Of a DNA stretch of 64,000 bases, positions 25,088-34,919 are shown piece by piece. The DNA comes from Escherichia coli (lineage in GTDB: Bacteria; Pseudomonadota; Gammaproteobacteria; Enterobacterales; Enterobacteriaceae): contig CP089930.1 in assembly GCA_021307345.1 (NCBI GenBank), forward strand, positions 930,001-994,000, given 5' to 3'. The first letter of the stretch is position 1. Each line of letters begins with the position of its first letter. Below the pieces are notes generated by a model. The model was not told where the DNA came from. It searched no databases and was given only the letters and a program-made list of their open reading frames with translations. Both the position numbers and the translations under genes were made by a program.

Positions 25088-25798
25088 TTACTGCCCCAAA
25101 CTACTGCAATCCTGGTTTGGGTAAAATTTCCCTGCCGTATCGGGCGCGAATACTTTGGTCGGCGCACCGGTATCCGGGTTAGCCTCAAGCGTAAAGTGAC
25201 CTTCTACAGACAGTAACACGGGTTTTTCACTGTTACCGCGAGCAGCCAGGTAGCCACGTTCCAGCTCTGCGTTATTCGCCACCATGAAACGTTTTCCAGT
25301 CGCGCAATCAGTAAAGGTCGCCGCATCAGCCATATAAAAATACATGCCACGCAGAGTCATCGGTGTCATGGGGAGGCTGGACTTTGCAGGTTCCAGCGTG
25401 TAGTTGAACTGCGACTCAATTGGATTACCTTCACGATCGAGCATCTCCAGCGCATCCCCTTTCGCCCGATAATATGACTTTTCACCTTTGCTGTCGGTTA
25501 ATACCAGCTTGTCAGCGGTTCGCGCCCATGTACCGTAGGAAGCGAAGGAGGAAGGTTCTTCACGAGCACCGAGATAACGCTCATTCATCACCCAGGTTCC
25601 ATCTTTTTCGAGGAACAGAGAGGTTTCGATTCCTTCGCAATCGGCACACGGCAGCACGCCGCGCCAACTTTGCGGCATCGGTTTCAGTTCGGCAGCCTGC
25701 GCCGGGGAAAGCGTATCGACTTCGGCCCGATTATTACATCCCATCAGTGTAAAGAGGCTGATTACAGCCATCGCTGTCACAATCGCTTTTTTCACCAT
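25088..25798 (-). CDS. nlpE: Envelope-stress sensor lipoprotein NlpE
   Basis: NlpE (CutF) activates the Cpx two-component pathway on surface contact or when lipoprotein trafficking fails. The start at MVKKAIVTAM gives 236 residues with lipobox LMGC and lipidated C21. The longer frame upstream extends back into arfB and is rejected. The N-terminal domain carries a CxxC motif, C51-C54, and a second Cys pair lies near the C-terminus (TDCATG and NQDCSS). It sits in the yaeQ-arfB-nlpE run on the minus strand, 13 bases after arfB. Confidence 0.96.
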   Translation of the reverse strand: MVKKAIVTAMAVISLFTLMGCNNRAEVDTLSPAQAAELKPMPQSWRGVLPCADCEGIETSLFLEKDGTWVMNERYLGAREEPSSFASYGTWARTADKLVLTDSKGEKSYYRAKGDALEMLDREGNPIESQFNYTLEPAKSSLPMTPMTLRGMYFYMADAATFTDCATGKRFMVANNAELERGYLAARGNSEKPVLLSVEGHFTLEANPDTGAPTKVFAPDTAGKFYPNQDCSSLGQ

Positions 25799-25811
25799 CC
25801 ATTCCTTCTTT

Positions 25812-26234
25812 TTATTCCCGACCGCTGCGCACTTTGCCACGCATCGCCTTCACGCTTGATTTTTGTGCTTTCGATGCCAACCTGCGCTCTTTCGATGCGC
25901 GGGTAGGTCGTGTCGGTCGCCGGGCTTTTTGTTCTGTTGTTAATTCTTTAATCACTGTCACCAGCCGGGCCAGCGCCGCTTCGCGGTTCAGCTCCTGGCT
26001 GCGGTATTCCTGTGCCTTAATGACTATCACCCCATCGCTGCTAATCAGATGATGGCTGGCGGCGAGCAGGCGCTCTTTGTAATACTCTGACAGGCTGGAC
26101 GCCCGAATGTCAAAACGCAGATGAATAGCCGTTGAGGTCTTATTAACATGCTGCCCGCCCGCGCCCTGCGCACGAATGGCGGTGATCTCAAGCTCACCAT
26201 CAGGAATAGCAATATGTCGGGAAATCACAATCAT
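25812..26234 (-). CDS. arfB: Alternative ribosome-rescue factor B (peptidyl-tRNA hydrolase)
   Basis: ArfB (YaeJ) releases stalled peptides on ribosomes lacking a stop codon. The catalytic GGQ is at residues 26-28 in [15 protein letters not shown], as in release factors. The basic C-terminal tail ([20 protein letters not shown]) enters the empty mRNA channel. The length is 140 residues. The start overlaps the yaeQ stop by 4 bases. Confidence 0.97.
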   Translation of the reverse strand: MIVISRHIAIPDGELEITAIRAQGAGGQHVNKTSTAIHLRFDIRASSLSEYYKERLLAASHHLISSDGVIVIKAQEYRSQELNREAALARLVTVIKELTTEQKARRPTRPTRASKERRLASKAQKSSVKAMRGKVRSGRE

Positions 26235-26776
26235 GAAGGTTGTTGCCAGGCGGTTAAGTTCACTTCCAGATTATTCTTATCATCCGATAACCAGATCACG
26301 CCATCCTGAATTGTTGCCTGCAGCGTCATGGTACGATCGGCAAAGGCGCTTACTTTCGCCAGTTGCTCGTCATCCAGATACCAGACGGAAAGATTGGCAA
26401 ACTGCGCGCATTTGCTCTGATTTTGCTGCCACCAGATTTGCGCCGCCCGACTATTATAGGCAAACAGCGCCACTTCTGCGGCCTGGGTGCAGGCTTTCTT
26501 AACCCGCCGCTCATCCGGCAGCCCCAGCTCAATCCACAAATCAATGCCCAGGTGATCGTTACGCAGCCACGCTTCCGGCTCATCATCGGCACACAAGCCA
26601 CGGGTAAATTGCAGACGTTCATCGGCATATTTCAGCCACGCCAGCAGGCGCAGCATCATACGCTCCTGGGTTTCTGAAGGATGGCGCGCCAGCGTCAGAG
26701 AGGCATCGAGAAACTGGTTGCGGTCGAGATCGGCCACATTAACCGTCGCTTTATAAATTGTCGCTTTAAGCGCCAT
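26231..26776 (-). CDS. yaeQ: YaeQ family protein
   Basis: YaeQ has a PD-(D/E)XK nuclease-like fold, but its biochemical function in Escherichia is not established. The 181 residues begin [19 protein letters not shown] and include the family's [19 protein letters not shown] and [18 protein letters not shown] segments. It is the first gene of the yaeQ-arfB-nlpE run, with a GGAG ribosome site, and is divergent from yaeP-rof. Confidence 0.95.
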   Translation of the reverse strand: MALKATIYKATVNVADLDRNQFLDASLTLARHPSETQERMMLRLLAWLKYADERLQFTRGLCADDEPEAWLRNDHLGIDLWIELGLPDERRVKKACTQAAEVALFAYNSRAAQIWWQQNQSKCAQFANLSVWYLDDEQLAKVSAFADRTMTLQATIQDGVIWLSDDKNNLEVNLTAWQQPS

Positions 26777-26941
26777 AAGAAAACTCCTTTCGAATCAGGA
26801 GGCCATTGTAACGGAATACGTGCAGTTGCGGCGCTGATATTGCAGAAATGAGTGTGGTATAGTCACCTTGCGAAACAGAGTTTATCTTCGTAGGCTTAGA
26901 CTTGCATCCACGGTTAAGTCAGAGTGCTGACAGGAGGGCAT

Positions 26942-27142
26942 GTGGAAAAATATTGTGAGTTAATACGCAAGCGGTACGCGGAAATCGCCAGCGGAGACTT
27001 AGGATACGTTCCGGACGCGCTGGGCTGCGTTTTGAAAGTGCTGAATGAAATGGCTGCCGACGACGCCCTTTCTGAGGCTGTCAGGGAAAAAGCAGCATAC
27101 GCTGCGGCAAACTTACTGGTGAGCGATTATGTCAATGAATGA
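26942..27142 (+). CDS. yaeP: YaeP, small conserved protein
   Basis: YaeP (UPF0253) is a 66-residue protein and a relative of the Rho-linked YaeO/Rof neighbourhood. Its own function is poorly defined. The start is GTG at 26942 behind an AGGAGG site, giving a protein that starts [20 protein letters not shown] after the initiator. The 3' end overlaps the rof start by 8 bases, which implies translational coupling. Confidence 0.93.
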
Positions 27143-27389
27143 TACGTATCAACCAATCAATTGTGATGATTACGATAATCTTGAGCTCGCCTGCCAGCAT
27201 CATTTAATGCTGACACTTGAGATGAAAGATGGCGAAAAATTGCAGGGGAAGGCCAGCGATTTAGTCTCCCGCAAAAATGTGGAGTATCTGGTCGTCGAAG
27301 CCGCTGGCGAAACCCGCGAGCTGCGTCTGGATAAAATTACCAGCTTTAGCCATCCGGAAATCGGTACGGTGGTGGTGAGCGAGTCCTGA
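27135..27389 (+). CDS. rof: Rof, Rho termination inhibitor
   Basis: Rof (YaeO) binds Rho directly and reduces Rho-dependent termination. The start [10 protein letters not shown] gives 84 residues as in K-12. An ATG two codons upstream is also in frame. The Sm-like fold is seen from the alternating strands around [10 protein letters not shown] and [12 protein letters not shown]. The fourth residue of LTLEM is a Glu-to-Met-adjacent change from K-12 LTLEL. It overlaps yaeP and is convergent with tilS. Confidence 0.94.
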
Positions 27390-27390
27390 T

Positions 27391-28737
27391 TCACTTTTGC
27401 CGGATGCGACGTTTGATACGTCTTATCCGGCTTTCACTTAACCAAGCGTTTCTCTGCCAGACAAAACTTACGCCATTCTCATCTTCAGCCACACCGTCTT
27501 GCGTCACAAAAATCCCCGCCGCCGCAATCAGCGTTTCGCCATAAAACAGTAGTGGCGTGGTGTCACGTAGCCACGGCGGCACGCCCAGCTCCTGCCAGAT
27601 TTTCTTTAGCTTGCGCCCGCCGTTGCGCCCGACAATATGCAGCAATCCTGGCGCTTTAAAACGCACGCTGACCGCTTCGTCTGCACGCGGAGGGCGAATA
27701 TCTCCACCCGCAATAAGTTGCACACTTCCCAGACTTGCCGGTAATTCCAGCGGCTGTTGCCACGCCTGCCACGGCACAACCGTTTCGCTTTGTCCGGCAA
27801 CGGATTTAATCCACCACAATTGCGACTGATAGCGACGTATTTCAAACGCACCAAATCGCAAGCAAGGAGAAGCATCTTCTCGCGCCAGCGCCACTTCCTT
27901 CCAGATCCGCACCAGCGCGTCGCGGGAAGGCATCGGAGCATTCTGCCCTGCCAGCCAGCGGCGGATAATCGCCGCTCGACGGGCGTCGCTCATCGTCATC
28001 ATTGGCGCAATCTGCAACGTCCCCTGCGGCGTTTGACAGTGCGCTAAATCATCCGCCAGCAGTTCATCTAACAGGCTCTCTTGTTCAGCGCAAAGTGCGG
28101 CGCTGCGAGCCGTTGCTTCGGTAAAATGCGGCCAACGCTGCTGCAATAACGGCACCACGCGCAGACGCAGGAAGTTACGATCGTATGAGTCGTCCTGATT
28201 ACTTTCGTCTTCAATCCAGCGTAAATCATGCTCACGGGCCCACAGCTCCAGTTCTCCCCGCGTGCGAGCGAGCAACGGGCGGATAAGCCGCGTTCCGGCA
28301 AAATCGGAGACTTCCCCCATAGCCGAAAGCCCGGCAGGGCCGCTACCGCGTTTTAGCGCCAGCAGAAAGGTTTCACATTGATCGTCAAGATGCTGCGCGG
28401 TAACCAGCACTTCGCCAGGCAGAAGTGTACGGGTAAATGCCTGATAACGCGCCTGCCGCGCCTGGGCCTCAATGCCTAGCCCCTCTTGCGCAAGTTGTAC
28501 GCGCTCGACCACCAGCGGCACCTGCCAATGCTGGCAGATGTTCTCGCAATGCGTAACCCAGGCATCGGCATTGGCACTTAAACCGTGATGCACATGGATA
28601 GCGCGTAGAGTGACGCCTGGATTTTCCGCCCGCCACTGCACCAACTGATGCAGCAGAACGGTGGAGTCAAGCCCGCCGCTAAAGGCCACCAAAATCTGGC
28701 GGGAGGTGAGAAGTTGTCTATTGAGCGTGAGTGTCAT
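27391..28737 (-). CDS. tilS: tRNA(Ile)-lysidine synthetase, with an extended C-terminus
   Basis: TilS converts C34 of tRNA-Ile2 to lysidine, changing codon specificity from Met to Ile. The ATP-pyrophosphatase P-loop is SGGLDS (residues 20-25), and the C-terminal domains with [20 protein letters not shown] are present. The length is 448 residues against 432 in K-12. The extra tail after SFVWQ reads [20 protein letters not shown] and is encoded by a REP palindrome (27398-27438). The K-12 end from memory is SFVWQKTLS. The catalytic parts are intact, so the protein is likely active. The tail is discussed as a finding. Confidence 0.93.
   Translation of the reverse strand: MTLTLNRQLLTSRQILVAFSGGLDSTVLLHQLVQWRAENPGVTLRAIHVHHGLSANADAWVTHCENICQHWQVPLVVERVQLAQEGLGIEAQARQARYQAFTRTLLPGEVLVTAQHLDDQCETFLLALKRGSGPAGLSAMGEVSDFAGTRLIRPLLARTRGELELWAREHDLRWIEDESNQDDSYDRNFLRLRVVPLLQQRWPHFTEATARSAALCAEQESLLDELLADDLAHCQTPQGTLQIAPMMTMSDARRAAIIRRWLAGQNAPMPSRDALVRIWKEVALAREDASPCLRFGAFEIRRYQSQLWWIKSVAGQSETVVPWQAWQQPLELPASLGSVQLIAGGDIRPPRADEAVSVRFKAPGLLHIVGRNGGRKLKKIWQELGVPPWLRDTTPLLFYGETLIAAAGIFVTQDGVAEDENGVSFVWQRNAWLSESRIRRIKRRIRQK
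27398..27438. repeat. REP element overlapping the tilS 3' end
   Basis: TGCCGGATGCGACGTTTGAT followed by ACGTCTTATCCGGCTTTCA is a REP palindrome of the kind found in hundreds of copies in E. coli. It lies between the convergent rof and tilS stop codons and is translated as the end of TilS. Confidence 0.85.
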
Positions 28738-28801
28738 GATGGTGGAAATCTACAAGGTCGTTGCCCGACACGTTACCGGGCAAATGCGGCAATGACAAGC
28801 C

Positions 28802-29191
28802 TTACTGCTCATACAGTTCCAGCGGCAGCCCGTCAGGATCGTTAAAGAAGGTGAACCGTTTTTGCGTGTATGGATCGACACGTATGGCTTCACACTTCAC
28901 GTTATGGCTTTCAAGGTGCGCCACTGCCACATCGATATCATCAACACTAAACGCCAGATGCCGCAAGCCGCAGGCTTCCGGTCGGCTGGGGCGCTCCGGC
29001 GGGAACGGAAATGAGAAAAGTTCAATCACATATTGCCCGTTAAGCGCCAAATCCCCTTTCCACGAATCGCGCTCTTCACGATAGACTTCGCTTTGCAGCG
29101 TGAAGCCGAGAATATCGCAGTAGAAAGCTTTGCTCACCGCATAATCCGTCGCAATAATCGCAATATGGTGAACCTGTTTTAAACCCAACAT
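28802..29191 (-). CDS. gloX: VOC-fold glyoxalase-like protein GloX (YaeR)
   Basis: This is a vicinal-oxygen-chelate metalloprotein related to glyoxalase I; the in vivo substrate is unclear. Two VOC half-modules are visible: VHHIAIIATDY (about residues 7-17) and LRHLAFSVDDI, each with a potential metal ligand. ALNGQYVIELFSFPFPPERP gives a further Glu. The length is 129 residues. In K-12 it lies between tilS and ldcC. Here it is followed upstream by an AT-rich pocket without ldcC. Confidence 0.93.
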   Translation of the reverse strand: MLGLKQVHHIAIIATDYAVSKAFYCDILGFTLQSEVYREERDSWKGDLALNGQYVIELFSFPFPPERPSRPEACGLRHLAFSVDDIDVAVAHLESHNVKCEAIRVDPYTQKRFTFFNDPDGLPLELYEQ

Positions 29192-29355
29192 AGAATCTCC
29201 TGCATTGATATGATACGCACGTGCATCGCGATATATTGATAATACGCATAAATTGCAGGAAAGATGAATCAGACATTTACACTGACTTTAAAACAACATC
29301 TCAAACGCCTGTAATAGCGGTTGAGATGCGGTTTGGTGAAGCGTTTTACGGGAGA
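29192..29355. other. AT-rich non-coding DNA upstream of gloX
   Basis: This is 164 bases holding the gloX promoter and the junction into DNA that is not part of the K-12 backbone at this place. I see no further gene in it. Confidence 0.4.
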
Positions 29356-29610
29356 TTACTCTGCGCTATTCTTGCTAACACTCTCAGCAATGCGGCGCAA
29401 ATATTCGTTATTCTTAAACGCTATCATAATTAATTCGAAAGTCATACGACAGCTTATAAGACCAATGACGGTATAAGCTAACCCTAAGAGAAAGTTTCCG
29501 CTAAATATGGAGAAGACACCGCCTATCAGTGTCAGCACCATAGCCAGCCAGTAAAAAAACACCAGCACACGCGGCATAAGAAGACGATCAAATCCTAAAA
29601 TTGCTTTCAT
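29356..29610 (-). CDS. Small DUF4282-like membrane protein
   Basis: This is an 84-residue protein with two hydrophobic helices (about residues 14-35 and 40-66), FDRLLMPRVLVFFYWL at the start and a polar tail ending SKNSAE. The layout (FDR near the start, a YWL helix, then a second helix with an Arg before the tail) resembles the DUF4282 family. No function is known to me. It sits where K-12 has ldcC, between gloX and accA, in AT-rich DNA, which suggests it came with a replacement of that locus. It has an AGGAT-like ribosome site. The protein-coding call is supported by length, hydrophobic pattern and family likeness, not by context. Confidence 0.7.
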   Translation of the reverse strand: MKAILGFDRLLMPRVLVFFYWLAMVLTLIGGVFSIFSGNFLLGLAYTVIGLISCRMTFELIMIAFKNNEYLRRIAESVSKNSAE

Positions 29611-29683
29611 ATTTTATCCTTAAAAATTCTATGAGCCTGATAAATTTATATTATTTTTAACCACTGTGTATATTGGTATATGC

Positions 29684-29697
29684 CTCCGAAATCGGAG
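29684..29697. repeat. Perfect palindrome before a short ORF
   Basis: CTCCGA-AA-TCGGAG, a 6-bp perfect inverted repeat, lies 9 bases before the ATG of the short ORF at 29706. It could be an operator or an mRNA hairpin that covers the GGAG ribosome site. Confidence 0.35.
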
Positions 29698-29705
29698 TTA
29701 TCAAC

Positions 29706-29780
29706 ATGAGTTCAAGAATTTTTGGGATGGGGAAAATGAAAGTGAGATTATCTAAATGTATTTATAATATGACTAAATAA
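29706..29780 (+). CDS. Possible 24-residue ORF in the replaced ldcC pocket
   Basis: An ATG preceded by GGAG encodes a 24-residue basic peptide beginning MSSRIFGMGK and ending YNMTK. A TATATT stands about 35 bases upstream. No homologue is recognised. It may be a chance ORF, since AT-rich DNA gives many. It is listed because of the ribosome site and the palindrome in front of it. Confidence 0.25.
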   Translation: MSSRIFGMGKMKVRLSKCIYNMTK

Positions 29781-29788
29781 ACTACATA

Positions 29789-29816
29789 CAAAAAAGGTCA
29801 CCGAAGTGACCCTTTT
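29789..29816 (-). terminator. accA terminator
   Basis: On the minus strand GGTCAC-TTCG-GTGACC is followed by TTTTTTGTATG. It lies about 20 bases past the accA stop and closes the long lpx-dnaE-accA operon. Confidence 0.92.
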
Positions 29817-29831
29817 CAGAACATTTGCTGA

Positions 29832-30791
29832 TTACGCGTAGCCGTAGCTCATCAGGCGCTGATAACGACGATTTTTTAAATCTTCAGTGCTTAACACGTC
29901 GAGATCGGCCAGATCCGCCAGCAGTTGCGCTTTCAAAGACGCCGCCATCGCTTCCGGGTTACGGTGAGCGCCGCCCAGCGGTTCCGGGATGATGGAGTCG
30001 ATCAATTTCAGTTCTTTCAGACGCGGAGCGATGATGCCCATCGCTTCAGCCGCCAGCGGCGCTTTATCGGCGCTCTTCCACAGAATGGACGCACAACCTT
30101 CCGGCGAGATAACAGAATAGGTGCTGTATTGCAGCATATTCACTTTATCGCCCACGCCAATCGCCAGCGCGCCGCCAGAACCACCTTCACCAATAACGGT
30201 ACAAATAGTCGGTACGCTCAGGCGAGACATTTCACGCAGGTTGCGTGCGATGGCTTCTGACTGACCACGCTCTTCTGCGCCCACGCCCGGATATGCCCCC
30301 GGTGTGTCGATAAAGGTGATGATTGGCATCTTAAAGCGTTCAGCCATTTGCATCAGACGCAGTGCTTTGCGGTAACCTTCTGGCGCTGGCATACCAAAAT
30401 TACGGCGAATTTTCTCTTTGGTTTCACGACCTTTCTGGTGACCAATAATCATCACCGGACGACCATCAAGACGTGCGATGCCACCGACGATAGCTTTGTC
30501 ATCTGCATACGCGCGGTCACCTGCCAGTTCGTCAAATTCATCAAATGCCAGGCGAACGTAATCCAGGGTATAAGGACGCTGTGGATGGCGAGCCAGTTGC
30601 GCAATTTGCCATGCACCGAGATCGGCGAAGATTTTACGCGTCAGTTCTACGCTTTTTTCACGCAGACGATGCACTTCTTCATCGATGTTAATATCCAGTT
30701 TCTCATCCTGGCGGCTAACCGCAGTCAGAGAATCGATTTTCGCTTCCAGCTCTGCAATCGGCTGTTCAAAATCAAGGAAATTCAGACTCAT
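29832..30791 (-). CDS. accA: Acetyl-CoA carboxylase carboxyltransferase alpha subunit
   Basis: AccA pairs with AccD to transfer the carboxyl group from biotin to acetyl-CoA, the first step of fatty acid synthesis. The crotonase-like fold is seen in [20 protein letters not shown] and the oxyanion loop [15 protein letters not shown]. The length is 319 residues. It lies 12 bases after dnaE and ends the operon. Confidence 0.98.
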
Positions 30792-30803
30792 AGTATTCCT
30801 GTA

Positions 30804-33800
30804 TTAGTCAAACTCCAGTTCCACCTGCTCCGAACCAATGAGGCCACGGAGATCGTTTAATAAACGATCGCTCGGAGAGACACGCCACGTCGCGCCAAAA
30901 CGCAACCGCGCACGTGCATCCGCCCTCTGATAGTAGAGATGTACTGGAATTGTCCCAGAGCGGTGGGGTTCCAGAGACTGACGGAGTCGGTTTAAAAGCT
31001 GGTCATCAATTTGCCTGTCCGTCAGCGAGATAGCAAGCCCGCGAGCATATTTTTCCCGGGCTTCGTCAATATCCATCACTTCGCGAGCGGTCATTTTAAG
31101 CCCACCGCTGAAGTCATCAAAGCTGACCTGTCCGCTGACGATAAGTATGCGGTCTTTTTCCAGCAATTGCTGGTATTTATCCAGGGCGTCAGTAAACAAC
31201 ATGACTTCCAGGCGCCCGGAACGGTCATCCAGCGTGCAGATACCGATACGATTGCCGCGCTTGGTGACCATAACCCGCGCGGCAATAACGAGCCCCGCAG
31301 CCGTGGTGACTTTACCACGTTCTGTCGGGTGCATGTCTTTCAGCCTTACGCCTCCGACATAACGCTCAATCTCTTTTAAATACTGGTTGATAGGGTGTCC
31401 CGTCAGGTACAGACCTAACGTTTCACGTTCCCCATCTAACACCACCTGCTCCGGCCACGGTTGGCAGCTGGCGTAGGATTGTTCAATTTGCTCAGGCTCT
31501 TCCGCCAGTACGCCAAACATATCGGCCTGGCCGATGGCTTCTGCTTTCGCGTGTTGATCTGCCGCTTTTAACGCATCGCCCAGCGAGTTCATCAGCGCCG
31601 CACGGTGTGGCCCCAGACGGTCAAACGCCCCGGACATGATCAGTTTTTCCAGCACCCGCCGGTTCAACTTTTTCGTGTCGGTACGGGCGCAGAGATCAAA
31701 CAGCTCGCGGAAGTAGCCGCCTTTGTTACGGGCTTCGATGATGGCCTCAATTGGACCTTCACCGACCCCTTTGATCGCGCCAATACCATACACGATTTCG
31801 CCGTCGTCGTTGACGTGGAAATGGTAAAGACCGGAGTTTATATCTGGTGGCAGGATTTTCAGCCCCATCCGCCAGCACTCATCCACCAGGCCAACCACCT
31901 TCTCGGTGTTGTCCATATCGGCGGTCATTACCGCCGCCATAAACTCCGCCGGATAATGCGCCTTCAGCCATAACGTTTGATATGACACCAAAGCATAGGC
32001 TGCGGAGTGCGATTTGTTAAATCCGTAACCAGCGAATTTCTCCACCAGGTCGAAGATTTTCATCGCCAGTTCGGCGTTGATTCCGTTCTTTTCTGCACCT
32101 TCAGCAAATACAGAACGCTGCTTAGCCATCTCTTCCGGCTTTTTCTTACCCATCGCACGGCGCAGCATATCCGCGCCACCGAGGGTATAACCAGAAAGCA
32201 CCTGCGCAATCTGCATGACCTGTTCCTGATACAGGATGATGCCGTAGGTTGGCTCCAGTACCGGTTTCAGGCTTTCATGCTGCCACTGTACGTCCGGATA
32301 GGAGATTTCTTCGCGACCATGTTTACGGTCGATAAAGTTATCCACCATCCCTGATTGCAACGGGCCGGGGCGGAACAGTGCCACCAGTGCGATCATATCT
32401 TCGAAGCAGTCAGGTTGCAGACGCTTGATCAGGTCCTTCATGCCGCGCGATTCAAGCTGGAATACCGCCGTGGTTTCCGAGCGTTGCAGCATGTCGAAGC
32501 TTTTCTTGTCATCCAGCGGGATCGCGGCGATATCCAGCGGCGGCTCGCCATTCTTCGCCCGCCGCTTGTTGATCATCTCCAGCGCCCAGTTGATGATGGT
32601 GAGCGTACGCAAACCGAGGAAGTCGAACTTCACCAGCCCGGCGTATTCAACGTCGCTTTTATCAAACTGGGTGACCGGATGTTTGCCCTCTTCATCGCAA
32701 TAAAGCGGCGCAAAATCAGTAATTTTGGTCGGCGCGATAACCACCCCACCGGCGTGTTTACCAGCGTTACGGGTGACCCCTTCCAGCTTGCGCGCCATGT
32801 CGATGAGCGCCTTAACTTCTTCATCCGCTTCGTAGATTTCTGGCAGTTGCGGTTCAGCTTCAAACGCTTTCGCCAGCGTCATCCCCGGATCGGGCGGGAT
32901 CAGTTTCGAGATACGATCGACAAAGCCATATGGATGCCCTAGCACGCGACCTACGTCGCGGATCACCGCTTTTGCCGCCATCGTACCGAAGGTGATAATC
33001 TGCGATACCGCATCACGACCATACATGTCCGCCACGTGTTCGATAACCTGGTCGCGTTTCTCCATACAGAAGTCAACGTCAAAGTCAGGCATGGAGACAC
33101 GTTCCGGGTTAAGGAAACGTTCGAACAGCAGGTCAAATTCCAGTGGATCGAGGTCGGTGATTTTCAGCGCATAAGCCACCAGAGAACCCGCACCGGAGCC
33201 ACGGCCTGGCCCTACCGGTACGCCGTTATCTTTCGACCACTGGATAAATTCCATAACGATGAGGAAGTAGCCCGGGAAGCCCATCTGGTTGATAACCTGA
33301 AGTTCAGTATCCAGACGTTCGTCATATTCCGGGCGACGCTTAAGACGCTCTTCCTCGTCAGGGAATAAAAATGCCAGACGCTCTTCCAGCCCTTCTTTTG
33401 CGCGCTTGACCAGATAATCTTCGGTGCTCATGTCCCCGGTCGGGAACTGTGGCAGGAAGTATTCACCAAGACGCACAGTTACGTTACAGCGTTTGGCGAT
33501 CTCAACGGTGTTGGCAAGGGCTTCGGGGATGTCGGCAAACAGCTCGCACATCTCCTCTTCGCTACGCATATATTGCTGCGGCGAATAGTTACGCGGGCGT
33601 TTAGGATCATCCAGGGTAAAGCCGTCGTGGATAGCGACGCGGATTTCATGCGCGTCAAAGTCGCTGCTGTCGATAAAGCGAACGTCGTTGGTCGCCACGA
33701 CGGGCAAACCGCGCGCTTCCGCCAGTTCTACCGCCGCGTGCAGATAGCTTTCTTCGTCCGGCCTGCCGGTGCGGATCAGTTCGAGAAAATAGCGATCCGG

Positions 33801-34286
33801 GAAGTGTTCTTCATAAAACGCAACGCACTCATCTACCAGCGTGCTGTTACCACGCAAAAGGCTGCGTCCGACATCGCCCATGCGCCCACCGGAAAGAAGG
33901 ATCAACCCTTCGTTTAATTCGATAAGCCAGTCGCGATCGATGATCGGCCCGGCGGCACCGTACCCGCGCTGATACGCTTTTGAGATCAGCAACGTCAGAT
34001 TCTGATAGCCGGTATTGTTCGCCGCCAGTACCGTCAGGTGGGTTAACTCATCACCCAGCAGGTCGCACTGGACATTAAAATCTGCCCCGACGATGGGCTT
34101 AATCCCCGCGCCATGTCCCGCTCCGTAGAACTTCACCAGACCGCAAAGGTTGGTGAAATCGGTGATCGCCAGAGCAGGCATACCCAACGCCGCCGCCTTT
34201 TTTACCAGCGGCGCGGTTTTTGCCAGGCCATCGATCATCGAGTAGTCGCTGTGCACCCGCAGGTGAACGAAACGTGGTTCAGACAT
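30804..34286 (-). CDS. dnaE: DNA polymerase III alpha subunit
   Basis: DnaE is the replicative polymerase. The N-terminal PHP domain (about residues 1-270) is intact, with [13 protein letters not shown]. The palm catalytic aspartates lie in PDFDVDFC (about residues 398-405) with a third at about 555 in the KFDFLGL region. The beta-clamp-binding motif QADMF is at about residues 920-924. The OB fold and tau-binding C-terminus follow. The length is 1,160 residues as in K-12. It works with epsilon (dnaQ in this window) as part of the core. It starts 36 bases after rnhB. Confidence 0.99.
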   Translation of the reverse strand: MSEPRFVHLRVHSDYSMIDGLAKTAPLVKKAAALGMPALAITDFTNLCGLVKFYGAGHGAGIKPIVGADFNVQCDLLGDELTHLTVLAANNTGYQNLTLLISKAYQRGYGAAGPIIDRDWLIELNEGLILLSGGRMGDVGRSLLRGNSTLVDECVAFYEEHFPDRYFLELIRTGRPDEESYLHAAVELAEARGLPVVATNDVRFIDSSDFDAHEIRVAIHDGFTLDDPKRPRNYSPQQYMRSEEEMCELFADIPEALANTVEIAKRCNVTVRLGEYFLPQFPTGDMSTEDYLVKRAKEGLEERLAFLFPDEEERLKRRPEYDERLDTELQVINQMGFPGYFLIVMEFIQWSKDNGVPVGPGRGSGAGSLVAYALKITDLDPLEFDLLFERFLNPERVSMPDFDVDFCMEKRDQVIEHVADMYGRDAVSQIITFGTMAAKAVIRDVGRVLGHPYGFVDRISKLIPPDPGMTLAKAFEAEPQLPEIYEADEEVKALIDMARKLEGVTRNAGKHAGGVVIAPTKITDFAPLYCDEEGKHPVTQFDKSDVEYAGLVKFDFLGLRTLTIINWALEMINKRRAKNGEPPLDIAAIPLDDKKSFDMLQRSETTAVFQLESRGMKDLIKRLQPDCFEDMIALVALFRPGPLQSGMVDNFIDRKHGREEISYPDVQWQHESLKPVLEPTYGIILYQEQVMQIAQVLSGYTLGGADMLRRAMGKKKPEEMAKQRSVFAEGAEKNGINAELAMKIFDLVEKFAGYGFNKSHSAAYALVSYQTLWLKAHYPAEFMAAVMTADMDNTEKVVGLVDECWRMGLKILPPDINSGLYHFHVNDDGEIVYGIGAIKGVGEGPIEAIIEARNKGGYFRELFDLCARTDTKKLNRRVLEKLIMSGAFDRLGPHRAALMNSLGDALKAADQHAKAEAIGQADMFGVLAEEPEQIEQSYASCQPWPEQVVLDGERETLGLYLTGHPINQYLKEIERYVGGVRLKDMHPTERGKVTTAAGLVIAARVMVTKRGNRIGICTLDDRSGRLEVMLFTDALDKYQQLLEKDRILIVSGQVSFDDFSGGLKMTAREVMDIDEAREKYARGLAISLTDRQIDDQLLNRLRQSLEPHRSGTIPVHLYYQRADARARLRFGATWRVSPSDRLLNDLRGLIGSEQVELEFD

Positions 34287-34322
34287 CTTCAGATTCCGGT
34301 TTACTTAATCTCGACACAAGAA

Positions 34323-34919
34323 TCAGGACGCAAGTCCCAGTGCGCGTTTGACAGGGCCAAAGCTGCGCCGATGGTGTTCGGTCGCGCCGTGTTCAGCCAG
34401 TTTTTCAAGATGAAAAGCTGTTGGATACCCTTTGTGTTGGGCAAAGCCATATTGTGGATAAACGATGTCCAGCGCCGCCATTTCAGCGTCACGCGTGACT
34501 TTCGCCAGAATAGACGCCGCACTGATTTCCGGCACGCGGCTGTCGCCTTTAACTACAGCCATCGACGGCATCGGTAATTTCGGACAGCGGTTGCCATCAA
34601 TCAACACATATTCCGGGACGATATGCAGCCCCGCAACCGCACGCTGCATCGCCAGCATGGTCGCGTGTAGAATATTCAGTTCGTCGATTTCATGAGGTTC
34701 AGCGCGACCCAGACTCCAGCTTAACGCTTTCTCTTTAATCTCTTCATACAACGCCAGACGGCGTTTTTCGCTCAGCTTTTTGGAATCATTCAGCCCGACA
34801 ATCGGGCGCGCCGGGTCGAGGATTACGGCAGCGGTGACAACCGCGCCAACCAACGGCCCACGTCCGACTTCATCCACACCCGCAACGAGCTGCGTGTGCG
34901 GATAAACAAATTCGATCAT
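34323..34919 (-). CDS. rnhB: Ribonuclease HII
   Basis: RNase HII cuts at single ribonucleotides in DNA and starts ribonucleotide excision repair. The motif [11 protein letters not shown] places D16 and E17; the other acidic residues are in LIDGNRCPK and KVTRDAEM. The length is 198 residues. The start overlaps the lpxB stop by 4 bases (ATGA). Confidence 0.97.
   Translation of the reverse strand: MIEFVYPHTQLVAGVDEVGRGPLVGAVVTAAVILDPARPIVGLNDSKKLSEKRRLALYEEIKEKALSWSLGRAEPHEIDELNILHATMLAMQRAVAGLHIVPEYVLIDGNRCPKLPMPSMAVVKGDSRVPEISAASILAKVTRDAEMAALDIVYPQYGFAQHKGYPTAFHLEKLAEHGATEHHRRSFGPVKRALGLAS

Noticed and set aside
32355-32942. A 195-codon ORF antisense to dnaE
   Set aside because: It lies within dnaE in a complementary frame and shows no recognisable domain.
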